Below, in pieces: positions 44,646 to 55,491 of a stretch of DNA of 64,000 bases. The stretch spans positions 179,993 through 243,992 of the forward strand of contig JAKSZP010009256.1 in NCBI GenBank assembly GCA_022478985.1, written 5' to 3'. The notes below the pieces were generated by a model, which saw nothing but the letters and a program-made list of their open reading frames with translations, was not told where the DNA came from and did no database searches. The stretch's first letter is position 1. Every line of letters starts with the position of its first letter. The stretch is from Massospora cicadina. Taxonomy: Eukaryota; Entomophthoromycota; Entomophthoromycetes; Entomophthorales; Entomophthoraceae. The position numbers were made by a program, and so were the translations under genes.

Positions 44646-45829
44646 AGGGTTGTTATTAATAACTTTGTACAGTTTCCCATTATTCACAAAAGTAATATGC
44701 CTCATTTTTTTGAATGATTTGAAACTCTTCAGGTTCGTTACCATATTGTTGAATTACAATTTAATCATAAAAGTCATCCACTAGATTAGCCTCCAAGACC
44801 ACAGAAGGCTAATGGGAGATACCATCAGCGATTTGATGTTTAATGCTAGGGGCTTTGTTAATGTCAAAGTTATAGACTTGTAAATTTATAGCCCAATGAG
44901 CCAACCATTTTTCTAGCTCCTTCAGATTCTGTAACCATCGCAGAGAGGCATGGTTAGTTACCACCATAGATGTACTTTATGGATATAAATAAAAAGTGTT
45001 TACAACTATAGATGATGGCTAGACACTCTTTACCTGTAACATTATGATTCCATAATTGCACATCCAGAAACCGGATGTAGTATGTAATGGGGTGGTCTAC
45101 TACCACAAAATTGAATTTTTGATAACAATGCTCTTACAGCATTAAAGGAGGTTCTATCTAAATGATGAACATTTTAAAAGCTCAAGTAATAAGTATTGAG
45201 GATTGGGTAAGGCAAAGCTTTAGATTTTTAAAGGCCAACGGCAGTTCCTCATCCACTAGAATTGTACCTGTACTTAAGAAGTGAAATAAGTGTTCACCTA
45301 TTGTATAAAATTATCCATAAACTGTATATAGTAGCTAGTTATTCCAAGAAAAACCTGAATATTGCGCTTGCTACTAGTCCGCAACGTATTTAATGGCTTC
45401 AACCTAGGCTGTCTGGGGCTGCAAGCCTTGTTTGTCAACGAAAAACCCCAAATATTCAAGTAATGCATGAAAAATGTCTCTTATGTGGATTAATTTCATT
45501 TTTCCTTACCCAAGTGACGAAAAACTTCTTATATATGATGCAAATGTTTATCTAACGCTCCATAAACACCTTAATATTAAAAAATAAACTATAATCCAGA
45601 TATCTTTAAATCACCTAATCTACTATTCATAGCCTAATGATAGGTCCAGGGGCATTGTACAGCCATTGAAGCATCCTGGTGAGGTGGTAGAGACCCTGGG
45701 AAGTAATCATTGTGCATTCACGCTTACCTTTGGGCAGCTCAACCTGCCAAAAGCCAGAAATTAAATACATTATTAAAGAGTATTGTGCGCTGCCCAAACA
45801 GTCTATCCCATCATCAATGTTTTTTAACA
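44646..45829 (-). pseudogene. Gypsy-4 RNase H and C-terminal RT
   Basis: RT motif A reads YSLIMYLISGFWQVELPKGK (about 45790-45730; the catalytic Asp of MDL is Tyr here), and RMLQWLYNAPG (about 45670) stands for the RMPQGLCNAPAT block. RNase H shows VTGKECLAI (about 45045) and VVTNHASLRWLQNLKELEKWLAHW (about 44965-44895, where TDHAS reads TNHAS), with KHQIADGIS at its end. The open stretch ending at 45627 begins inside the Gypsy-5 LTR, so its apparent ATG is an artefact of the insertion. Confidence 0.8.
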
Positions 45830-45834
45830 GATAG

Positions 45835-46761
45835 TGTAAAAACCGCGGGGTTTTCACTGGTGCACAGGTTCACTTAAACACTGACTCTGAGTATAAATAC
45901 AAATTTGCTAATTTTATGAAGACAATCATCCTAGTCAAGTTTGAATGAATGGGTAGCTTCAGCCCTACTCTGGCAATATATAGGTAGAAGTGACTTTGGC
46001 CTCACTCTGGAAATATATAAGGATTCAAGTGACTTCAGCCTCACTCTGACAATATAAAGGTTCAAGTGACTTCAGCCTCACTCTGGCATTGACACTTAGA
46101 CAGGAAATACTTCCTCACAACTTCACTTTGAAGTAAACAATAAACAATTGAAAACAATAAAATATTCACAGTACTAAGGTGTTTTTTATTAGTAGAAAGT
46201 GGGACTATTTATAGGGTAAAATGATGAAGAACATGTGTTAGGGGTATTCGTGGTAACCACAAGGTTCTTGGCACGCCTAGCTGACAGAAAAGGGATATCC
46301 ACGAGGTTCTCAGCATGCCTAGCCAATGAAAAGGGATATCTACAATGATCTTAGCACGCCTATTCAACAGAAAAGGGATATTGGTTCAATTTTAGGAAAT
46401 ATTCCAGCTGATATTCACAAGAAATAGCGTAATTAAATTGCTATTTGTATCAGCCCACATGTTGGCTACCAAACCTGACGACTTCCCAGGAGTAATTACC
46501 ATTTCAAGTCAGTTTACTCATCTCCAAATTGTTGGTAACAATCCCCAACAAAATTTTAACCATAATTATCATCTGATATGATCCTATGAGAATTATGATT
46601 AACCATTTAATTGGTAATTATTGTCAATGAGACAGAATAATTAATCAACGTCTCAAAAGCTTAATCAATAAGCTCAATTAAATAGATTAACCAATTATCT
46701 TAAATTAATTGAAGCTTAGATAATTTGCAAGCTGGATAATGTGGTCATATAAATTCCCACA
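45835..46761 (-). repeat. Gypsy-5 3' LTR
   Basis: 927 bp, plus-strand TGTAAAAACC...ATTCCCACA. It contains two sets of short tandem repeats (about 40 bp x3 at 45965-46085; about 44 bp x3 near 46250-46380). The minus strand carries TATAAATA near 46210 and AATAAAAAA near 46185. Confidence 0.95.
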
Positions 46762-46793
46762 CATCCCGCGCTTGACTAGATTATCAGCTAAAA

Positions 46794-47957
46794 ATGTCTT
46801 CATCAAAAAATTCCTTCTATGAACAAATCTTATCTAGTCTAAACAAAGTGGCTGCCTCCCATTTTTGAGTGATGTCATGAACTGCTCGAAGAGGTATACT
46901 TTCTGGTCCAGCTAGATCCAGTCCTCTAAGTCAACTTAATTTGGCAATCCCCTCTTCTGCTCTTTCCGCAATGGTGCCAATTTCTAAAGAGGGGACAATG
47001 TTGGCTGTTTCATCATTAAACTCTCATTCCTTCATCCCTTGTTCTCTTGTCACTGAGCTCAATTTTGATGCTTTAATGGATTTTGCTCCTATTGTGCTAA
47101 ATCCAGTAATTGCCCTTGAGCATAATGAGGCGATTTCTCCCAACTTGGATCAATCTTTCCTGATCAAGTCAGATCTTTCTCTGAGTTCCTTTTCCAAATT
47201 GGCCAATTTTACAAACTGACTATCTTGTCTACCAAATTGACAATTGGTAACGATGAGCACATCAAACTTTCATATCATGAACTTTGGGGTAAATTGACTG
47301 AGGCACTTTTTATCTCTTTTGCGCCTCATGATCTTGATAGTTTACTTGTTTGGGATTCTGCCTCCTTTGCTCCGAATTGCAGGGCAGGTACTTTGCACAT
47401 GGGCTCCTCCACTCCCCACATCACCAAATTTTCACTTTTCCTTTCCCTTCCAGTTTCATGAGGCCACAGCTGCCACCTTTAAGATGCTGTTTGCTGTTTA
47501 CACGATTACTTCATGACTGGGACTATCTTTCAATATCTTCCATTAATGGTGATAATCGAAGGTATGGTTTGGCAAACCCTGACCATTTCCCTTGTTCATT
47601 GTTCTCTCATATGCCAAGTGTTCTTGATGAAGCCCATCATCAAGCACTCTGGACACAGCTTCCGGTGCCTGTGCCATATTGGATTACACGGACTTATTTT
47701 CAGATTGCATATTCCTGAATTGCTGTTTTCCTCCTGATCTGGGGTTTCCTGACTTGCTGAACTGGACATCCCCATTACTCTTCCCATTGTCACATATTTT
47801 CAGAATCCACCTTGGGTTCAAAGAACTTGTTTTTGGCTTACTCTTTCCCTTGCAAGTATCTGATCTCAAATCAACTTCAGTGGCATCTTTCATAACATCA
47901 TCGTTCAACCTCCCTCCCCCAGAGGCATCAAAGAAGAGCTCGCAATTTGTAACCTGA
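46794..47957 (+). pseudogene. Antisense reading frame between integrase and 3' LTR of Gypsy-5
   Basis: On the strand opposite to gag-pol, an ATG at 46794, 32 bases inside the LTR, starts MSSSKNSFYEQILSS. Long open pieces follow in compatible order: 46941-47219 (same frame, with FDALMDFAPIVLNPVIALEH), 47225-47461 (shifted, YHELWGKLTEALFISFAPHD), a piece reading FHEATAATFKMLFAVYTI, and 47350-47718 (PSVLDEAHHQALWTQLPVPV). Together they could derive from a protein of 300-390 residues broken by a few stops and indels. I recognise no family. Alternatively the coding strand may be minus, where 47908-47684 gives a polar 74-codon stretch. Extra genes here, sense or antisense, are known in some plant gypsy elements. 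Confidence 0.35.
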
Positions 47958-48089
47958 GACTTAAAAATAAAAAAAATTCAAAAATAACTTCTCTTTTATT
48001 ATTATTATTATTTTTTTCTTTTTTATCCGATTTTTCCATTAGTTTTATTTTTTTCATATATATATATATCAATACATTTTTTAAGAAAT

Positions 48090-49200
48090 TTGCTGTGTAC
48101 TCTATTAATCACATAACCATCAGATATATTCTTGATTGTGTAGGCATCATTCACTGTTTTTGCAATAACCTCAAATAGTCCCAACCATAACGCATCTAGC
48201 TTATTTCAGCAACCAAACTCTTGGGTATCGCAGTAGGCTACTTAATCTCCAACAGTATATTCCCTCAGAGTGGATCAAATCATATTATCAGCTTTTTTAG
48301 CCTGAATCCTTCTCTTGATTGTTGTATCACAGGCTTGAGATTAGAGATCCACTATTATGTTTGTGAGTCAATATAGATATTTATCCGCGCTCACCCCTGG
48401 AGTCAGCTCCACTGCTGAATAGAGAATTGGCGGCAACGCTGCTCTACAGCTGTACAATGATTTGAATGGCGTTTTTCCCATCGCTGAATGGAAACTGATA
48501 TTATATGCAAAAGTTACTGAACTTATATAAGACGCCCAAGATGACGCTTTACCTGAGATCAGCTTCCTTAGCATAGCAGCAAGTGTCCCATTAACTCTAT
48601 CCACAACTCCGTTCATTTCAGGCCAATAGGGTTCAGACACCACCCCCTTAATTCCCATAAGCTCATTCAGGCGTGGAATTATAAATGAGGTAAAATCAGT
48701 CCCGTTGTTACTCAGCAACACTTGGGGACACCCATGTTGGTATACCACCTGCTCCAGGATGAACTTGACGGTACTTAGGGCATCTGCTCGACATAAGGCT
48801 CAGGTTTTGACCCATCTTGTAAGATGGTCAATTGCTACTTGTATGTAACATACACCGCCTGTACTCACACTTAGTGGCCCCATAACGTTGAAGGAAACCA
48901 TGTGCCATGCAAACCCTGGCTTCACTAATCAGTAATTTGTCACGTTCTTATGAGGCTTATGGATCTGACATTCCACGCAACAGGTGATATAATTGGTAAC
49001 ATCAAAACTCAGTGACTCCTAATAGTAGTATTGCTGGATATGTTTGAGCATCTTCTTTAACCCACCATATCTGATGACCTTGTGGGCACCCCAAATTATC
49101 TCAGTGCATTCCAATGGTTTCAGAAATAAAAGCCTCTTTTCATTTGTTATTTTAAATAATTGCTCTTCAATGAGCTCAGTATTTTCCATTGCCTTCTTTA
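48090..49200 (-). pseudogene. Gypsy-5 integrase
   Basis: The zinc finger is partly readable at about 49095-49030 (AHKVIRYGGLKKML, second His replaced by Tyr). The core's 126-codon open stretch (48748-48368) contains SNNGTDF in place of S-D-N-G, KGVVSEPYWPEMNGVVDRVNGTL (Asp where the catalytic Glu is usual) and YISSVTFAYNISFHSAMGKTP. The C-terminal module is seen as LWLGLFEVIAKTVNDAYTI near 48200, ending in VHSKFLKK. Two of the three catalytic positions differ from the D,D,E consensus. It is followed by the extra region and the 3' LTR. Confidence 0.85.
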
Positions 49201-50460
49201 ACGCTTTTTGAATTTTGATTGACTCTTCCTGCAATTCCCCATGGATCATTCGCTCAAATAGGTCATCAGCATGATCTTGCACAGCAAGAACAGTTGGCAA
49301 CCTAGAAAGACCATCAGCGTTCTGATTCTTATCTCCCGCCTGATGTTCTATCTCAAAATTGTAGGCCTGTAACTTCAAAGCCCACTGCGCTAATCTCCAT
49401 TCTTGTTCTATAAGGTTATGAAGCCATCAGAGAGAGGCGTGGTCAGTCACAACCTCAAAGTGCGTTCCGTGGATATAGACTCAAAACTGCTTGCATGCAT
49501 AGATAACAGAAAGACATTCTTGCCCTGTAACTGTATAGTTTCTCTCGGCCTTTGACAGTGTTTAGCTGACATATGCCACGGGGTGTTCATCCCCCTTGTC
49601 ATCTACTTGGCTAAGGATGGCTCCTATTGCCATCAGTGATGCATCCAATTGAATAATGAACAGCTTCTCAAAATTTGGATATTTTGAATCAGAATTGTTG
49701 TCAAGTATTTCCTTAATTCATCAAATGTGAGTTGAGCCTCATCACTCCAGACGAATCCCTTCTTCGAATTTTTCAAAAGGTGGAAAAGCGGCTCAGCTAT
49801 TTTTGTGAAACCTTAATGAATTGGCAATAATAGCCAACCATTCTGAGTAATACTTGAATATCATGTATTCACTTAGGGATCAACATCCAATTAATCGCTT
49901 CTATCTTTTGGACTTGGGCTTTAAGTCCCTCGGCATTAATTACAAATCCTAAGTATTCTAATTCCTCCTTAAAGAAATGGCATTTTCTTGGCTTGATTTT
50001 GAGATTTTCCGAAGCCAGTCACTTGAATACTTCCTCAAGATGTTTGTAGATGATCAGTAAATGTTCAGCTGAATACATTAATGTTGTCCAGATAGACTAG
50101 GACACAGGACAGCTTCAAATCTAGCAAAATTGTGTCCATAGCCCGTTGAAATGTTGTGGGGCGTTGCAGAAGCCTTGAGGCATCCTCGTCAACTGATACA
50201 ACCCCTGTGCTGTGATAATAGCACACTTCTATTGGTCTTCTGGGGGCATATCTATCTTCCAATATCCAGAGATTAAATCCATGGCGGAGAAAAACTTGGC
50301 TCCTCCTAACTGATTCAGCGCGTCATCAGTCCTAGGCAGGGGGTACAAGTCCTTTTTCATGATTTTATTTAACCGTTAGTAATCTATTATGACTCAGTTA
50401 AAACTGTCTTTTTTCTTAACTATTAATATAGGACTTGCCCATGGGCGGGACGATGGTACA
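49201..50460 (-). pseudogene. Gypsy-5 reverse transcriptase and RNase H
   Basis: RT: FSAMDLISGYWKIDM-like motif A near 50290-50230 with breaks, TTFQRAMDTILLDLKLS (50150-50105), and the catalytic box VYLDNINVF at about 50103-50075, where the second Asp is Asn. Thumb and connection: KIKPRKCHFF and the YLGFVIN-like block near 49990-49930. RNase H: IIQLDASLMAIGAILSQ (about 49660-49610) keeps the catalytic Asp, followed by HPVAYVS, AERNYTVTGQECLSVIYA and VVTDHASL. NQNADGLSRLP at about 49310 closes the domain. Stops are scattered. Confidence 0.9.
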
Positions 50461-50627
50461 AGCACTCCATACTCTAAGAGTTTTTCAATTTCTTTGGCAA
50501 CAACTGCCTCTGCCGCCCTGAACCATCAAATAAGCCTCGATCAAATAAGCCTATCATCCCCAGTATCAACTCAGTGTAAAACATTCTTTGCATACCCGAG
50601 ATCATGGTCATTTTGAGCAAAAATAAC

Positions 50628-51010
50628 TCAGTATTTCTTGAATAAGGCCAGAACTTCATCTTTCTGGTCCTCCATTAATCCAGCTAACTGATCCCATTTG
50701 ATTAGCATATGGATATTCCTGTCAGTTTCTTTTGGAAGTCCCAATTTGTCTAATTCACCAAATTCATGGAAGAAACAAATCTCTGAAACAGTTTTAGTTG
50801 AGAGAATGCGACCACCTGGCGTAATTTGACCTTTATTGGAGATTTTCCCGGATTGGCTAAAAGAACCCAAATCTCCTCATGACCAGGGATTAAAATCTCT
50901 GGGGCTACCCAAGGTTTGATCCCCAATTGTTGCCAAGGAGCTTCAACTTCCAAATATAACTGCTCTGTGATCTCCAAGGTCAGTCCAGTCTCCACAATTT
51001 GCTGCATTCC
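50628..51010 (-). pseudogene. Gypsy-5 dUTPase-like domain, catalytic Asp absent
   Basis: Two overlapping open stretches read MQQIVETGLTLEITEQLYLEV, then PWVAPEILIPGHEEIWVLLAN, and KVKLRQVVAFSQL. The pattern of strands parallels the dUTPase fold (T-G-L.V, motif 3, V-L-L-x-N, Q-V-V-A-F). Motif 3 has Ile-Pro-Gly-His in place of Asp-Pro-x-Tyr, as in Gypsy-2. The domain lies between protease and RT, at the same place as the better-preserved motif in Gypsy-1. Function after loss of the Asp is unknown; a structural role in the Pol polyprotein is one possibility. Confidence 0.55.
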
Positions 51011-51099
51011 CAGTTCAATTATAACATCTTCCTTCTAGCGGATCAGGATTCCACGATTCTCATTTACATATTTAGGTAATTTCTGGGTTCTTCTTCGAC

Positions 51100-51620
51100 T
51101 AATTTGTAACTGGTAGGTAGTATTCCATCCTTATAGACTAAATTGATAAAATTATTCCATCTACTGAGGGGCGCTTTCCCTCGCATTGATATACCATTGG
51201 TAGCGTTTGCTCCAGAATTGTTAAAGTATCTTCTTCAAAGTCACACTTGACCCCATACTTCTGCATAAAGTCAGTGCCAATGAGTATGTCATAATTCTAA
51301 TTGGCTAGAACAAATGCAAGTGCCAATATGACCAAGGATCCAAACCATAGCGGTAGAGCGCTATAAGCCTCACAGGAAGTTGTAGAGTCAGGGCCTGCTG
51401 TCCCATAGTGCTTCTGGTGCTCCAATTCCGGTTTGGCCTTTAATTTGATTACTAATTTGGTTTATACTATATTAATCGGCGCTCCACTGTTGATTATTGC
51501 TCTGATGGGGATTAGGTATACCAAAATATCCATATATGTGCACTCAGAAAAATAAGATAAGCTATTGTTACTGCATGTATAGCAGATTCATTGGCCAAAT
51601 CCAAGGTATGAATTAACTGT
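51100..51620 (-). pseudogene. Gypsy-5 aspartic protease
   Basis: The active-site loop reads IRAIINSGAPINIV (about 51515-51475), with N-S-G for D-S-G. Then KPELEHQKHYGTAGPDS and, after a region of small hydrophobic residues, NYDILIGTDFMQKYGV (51300-51255), the second-half strand typical of gypsy proteases. The Asp-to-Asn change would abolish catalysis. It lies directly downstream of the gag zinc knuckle region. Confidence 0.8.
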
Positions 51621-51629
51621 GCTGATATA

Positions 51630-53739
51630 TCAGGGAACGTTTCTTGAGATTGTACCAATTGGAATCAATACATTAACTCCATCCAACTTTGTATTCAATA
51701 AGTCCGTCTCATCTTCAGCATTTTGGACCTTCTCCATTATCTGTTGGGCATACAGGCGAGCTACCTCCTGTATAATTTCAGGGGCAATCTCCTTCGATTT
51801 CAATCTTGTTATTACGTTTACATCTTGGTACACGATCTAATGAAGGGGATCTAATTCAGGCTCATCTTCAAATAGATCAAACTTTTCCAAACTATCTTAT
51901 TTATCTGGGGGAACTTGGTTACCTGCAGTTCTAGACTGTTCCGCGTCTAGACTGCATGGACTTTCCCTGCCCGTTGGAAGTTTCCTGTTTATTCTTATGC
52001 TGGACTAAGTTAACCTGATTCTTTGGTTTGCGTTGTCCACAGTTATTGGAGAAGTGCCCATGCTGTCCACAATTATTGCAAGTTAAACGAGGCTTGAATG
52101 GTCTTTTCCTTCATTCAAATTTATCTTGATTCCCATGATTGTTGAAATCTCTTGATTTGTTGGGGAATTGTCCTGGTCCCTTATTACTGCTTGACTGGTT
52201 ATTCAGCTTTTATGTACGATTTGGTGCATCAAATGTTTCTAATACAACTCTTAGGTGTTCTACCATTTGAGCAATGGTGTATTTACTGGTCAAAGTGGAG
52301 GACATCATTTGGTGCAATTCTCAATGTTGGCGCAACGCGTTCTGCATCACAATTCTTCCGTCAAAGTCAGTCATCATGTTGGCCCCCATTGAGGATCTGA
52401 GCTTCCTCATAAAAATGGTTGGCGAACGCACCCACTGTTATCCTTCTTAAATTGAATGCCCATGAATTCTTGTTTCCAAGCTCCAATATTATCTGGACTA
52501 CTGAATTTGGTCAGAATCGCCTCCTTCACCTCCTTGCAACTCCAGTTCTCCCCATGAAGGTAAGGCAAAACTAGGTTTTGGCACGAAGTATTGAGACAAT
52601 TTATGACAGTGACAGTTTTTTTGTTGGTCACTATAACTGTACATTGTCATTTCAAATAGCCAAAAGAAGGCAGGCGCAATATCACAATGGAAAATGGGCA
52701 ACTTCAGAGTACTCTAAAATCTTCAACAATAATTGGGCCAGCATTTCTAATTGGGTTTCAACCAGACACTGGAGTTTCTTCAGGTGTTACTTCAGGGAGT
52801 GCTGCAATAGTCAGGGGTATTTCCCAAAAAGATTGGATGGTGCTGTCAGCGATACTCTCTGCTTCAATGGATGCCAATTCCTCCTCAAATAAATTCGCCT
52901 TATGGTACTCATCTTGTGAACAAGTACACATAGAGTCTTTGATCCTATCCAATCGTCTCAGGATTTTATCTTTCCAAAACAAGAGTTTTCGGTCATTTTC
53001 CCAAAGTTGACAATTTTTATTAATTTCTTCTTTTAAAGTCACTTTCAGCTTTTTGACTTCTTTCTGCAACTTGCCCTCTCAGGTTTGGACATGGGCTAGA
53101 TGCTTATACAATTCACAGTTCTCTTTTTTGTATTTGGACATTTCAACATTTAACTAGATGACTTTGAGTTTCAATAAATCTAACTCAGATTAAGTTGCCA
53201 ATTCTAAAGCATTCTTGTTGACAATTTCTATTTCTGTGAAAAGCTTATTGATTTCAGCTCTCTTTTTTGTTGAGTCATTAGAATTTTCTTTCCATATTGT
53301 CAATGGTACTCTTAATTTCTTGTCTTTCTTTAACTAAATTGAGCAAGACCGTGTGAGTTTCAGTATTGGCTGCAGCCACTGGCACAGCTGCCTCCTGAGC
53401 TTTAATTAATCAGAGATATTTGATTCAGCTAATCTGCAATGCTTATCCACATCATGTTTCCATTGGTAATTGAACCCAATTTGGGTGATGATCTATTCAA
53501 CTATTTCCTTGAAGTTCTTATTCAGCTCGGCCACCAGATTCTTGATTTGGGTGTTTGATTGGTGGACACACTGTGATGTGGAATCCAAACCAGCGCGAAT
53601 CTGCTGAAAACTGACATCTAATTGTTGCATCAGCGCCTGCTGTTGTATGCTGTTATTTTGAGTATACTCAACAAGATTGGCGATCACTGCCTGCTTCCAT
53701 ACTTGGATGGCTCTCATGTTTCAGGTAGTCAGATGTACA
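51630..53739 (-). pseudogene. Gypsy-5 Gag, main part
   Basis: Long Gag without a collagen-like block but rich in coiled-coil. An open stretch at 53717-53493 reads QQALMQQLDVSFQQIRAGLD and similar heptads. Further helical segments lie at 53069-52758 (KEVKKLKVTLKEEINKNCQL). A capsid-like part follows at about 52700-52400 (WSCKEVKEAILTKFSSP). The zinc knuckle CNNCGQHGHFSNNC (52080-52039, Cx2Cx4Hx4C) lies near the C-terminus, followed by an acidic/polar stretch before PR. The upstream N-terminal part is on the far side of the mariner (55052-55423). Confidence 0.8.
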
Positions 53740-53741
53740 TA

Positions 53742-55049
53742 CGAGGTGTGGCAGAAAAGTAATGAGACTGATTTTTTACTTACCAAAGTTTTTATTTTTT
53801 TCAAACATCAATCTTATCCCCTTCAAAGTAGTTCCCTTGGGCAGCTACACACCGTTGGAGACATTGTTCCCACTGTTAGTAGCAGCGCTGGAAGTCTTCA
53901 ACCGGTATGGTCTGTAGCATGTCTGTTACACTCTTTTAATGTTTTCTAAAGTCCCTAAATGTCGTCCTTTGAGGACATTTTTCAGTTTAGGAAATAGGAA
54001 AAGTCACAGGGACTGAGGTCAGGTGAATAGGGGGGCTGGGGAACCACAGGAATTCCTTTTGAGGTCAAAAATTCTGTGATGGAGAGGTCAGTGTGACATG
54101 AGGCGTTGTCATGATGGAGCATCCATTTGTCTGCAATGTCCGGTCTCACGCGAATGACCCTTTTTCTGAGCCTTTCAAGGACGTCTTTATAAAAAACTTG
54201 GTTGACAGTTTGTCCTGGAGGAACAAATTCTTTGTGGACGATTCCCCTTCTGTCAAAAAAATAAATCAGCATTGATTTGATCTTCAATTTGCTCATTTGA
54301 GCTTTCTTTGGTTGAGGAGAACTCGCAGTGTGCCACTCCTCACTTTGCCTCTTGGTCTCAGTATCATATTAAAAATCCATGATTCATCACCTGTGATTAC
54401 ATGACTAAAGAAATCTTGCTCATTGGCGATTCTGTCAAGAAGATCAAGACACTTGTTTTTTTTGATTGTCTTTATGCTCAATTGTGAGGTTTCTTGGCAC
54501 CAGTTTGGCACAGACCTTTTGCATGTGAAAATGTTCAGTCAAAATTTGATGAATGGTAAATCTGTTCAAATTTAATTCTTCACTCAACATTCTTAATGTT
54601 AATCAACGGTCTGATCTCACAAGAGTGTTCACACGTTCGATGTTTTTATCAGTTTTAAAAGTTGAAGGCCACCCTGAGCGGTGTTCATCTTCAACATGTT
54701 CTCTGCCTTCCAAAAATGATTTATGCCAGCGAAAAACTTGAGCTCAGGATAAAGAATGTTCCCCATATGCTTGTTTTAACTTTTCAAAAGTCACACTTGC
54801 TTTTTCAAGCTTAACACAAAATTTAATGGCACACCGTTGCTCCAAATTTCGCTGTTCCATTTTGCGTGACGCACAACCAAAACCCAACTTCACTAGTAGC
54901 AGTCATAACAATCACATAGTTAACGGAAGGAGTTTAAAGTCACACTGAGAGATGGGAGGGGCTGATACACGTGCTCTGTCAAGGACAACAGCGCAGCGTT
55001 GCCAGAACGCTAACAGTGTTCCCGGTCTCATTTCTTCTGCCACACCTCG
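53742..55049 (-). mobile_element. Mariner (Tc1/mariner, D34D) DNA transposon in Gypsy-5 gag
   Basis: 1,308 bp between TA target copies (53740-53741 and 55050-55051). Terminal inverted repeats of about 25 bp begin CGAGGTGTGGCAGAA on each strand, with small differences further in. Full mariner length and readable transposase on the minus strand identify the family. It interrupts the N-terminal part of the Gypsy-5 gag frame and so is younger than that element. Confidence 0.97.
53790..54860 (-). pseudogene. Mariner transposase
   Basis: DDE/D transposase that cuts and pastes the element. The start is ATG at 54860 (MEQRNLEQR). The N-terminal helix-turn-helix region contains WHKSFLEGREHVEDEH and the linker LDLLDRIANEQDFF. 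The catalytic residues lie in VITGDESWIF (54410-54380), LHHDNASCHT (54120-54090) and SPDLSPCDF (54015-53985). The last two Asp are 34 residues apart, the mariner signature. Stops at TGA/TGG-type sites and a frameshift near 54360 inactivate it. The WVPHEL/DDE layout and the KKAQMSKLKIKSM region match mariners common in animals. Horizontal transfer is frequent in this family, so it is weak evidence for the host. Confidence 0.95.
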
Positions 55050-55051
55050 TA

Positions 55052-55440
55052 TTTGATAACATAATAACTGATACAACTAATGCTCCGCAAGTATCCTATT
55101 ACCATTGGGGTATTCATGTTAAGGAAGTTTTTGAAGTGTCATCTTTGCTCTTCCTGTTTGGTAGTGTGGTAAAATAATCCACAGCTTCAGTCTAATGTAT
55201 TAAGTGGCAAAATTTGGAAACCTCTCATTAGGATATCACTGATGCTGGGTATAATATCTTGGATTTGCTCCAAAGGTGGTTCATAAATCATTACAGCATT
55301 CTCATTTACTCCAATCGTTGATAGATGGATGTATTGAGGATCTACCAGCATTCCAGCCTCTTTTTGGATATTTCTCTGGTGGTCTGCTGATGACCCTTTT
55401 TCTTTGTTTCTTCAATGTTCCATATTAGTTAGATAATTCA
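55052..55440 (-). pseudogene. Gypsy-5 Gag, N-terminal part cut off by the mariner
   Basis: Minus-strand frame beginning near 55423 with an early TGA, then NKEKGSSADHQRNIQKEAGM, DPQYIHLSTIGVNENAVMIY and EPPLEQIQDIIPSISDILM, running toward the mariner insertion. It lies just behind the primer binding site and continues past the transposon at 53739. The N-terminal Gag assignment is by position only; sequence similarity to the Gypsy-1 Gag N-terminus is faint. Confidence 0.55.
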
Positions 55441-55471
55441 GCGTTATTATTTTCTTGTAAACTTGACTCAG

Positions 55472-55489
55472 CCCCTGTAGTGAGCACCA
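55472..55489 (-). other. Gypsy-5 primer binding site
   Basis: The minus strand reads TGGTGCTCACTACAGGGG, two bases inside the 5' LTR, identical to the 18-base site of Gypsy-2. Confidence 0.85.
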
Positions 55490-55491
55490 CG

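Larger units (their letters stand above)
43300..45829 (-). mobile_element. Gypsy-4, 3' part (integrase, RNase H, RT end), split by Gypsy-5
   Basis: Minus-strand pol of a further gypsy element. It continues on the other side of Gypsy-5 at 56423: joining 45829/45834 to 56418/56423 across the GATAG duplication restores one RT region (NIDDGIDCLGSAQYS on the left; the LLLVIINY-like lead with its Lys-Lys-Asp segment on the right). The left end and 3' LTR were not located between 42871 and 43500. Decay is strong throughout. Confidence 0.8.

Noticed and set aside
48055..48070. (AT)n and (ATT)n tracts as regulatory elements
   Set aside because: Short simple repeats in AT-rich DNA (also at 43688-43700) with no other signal.
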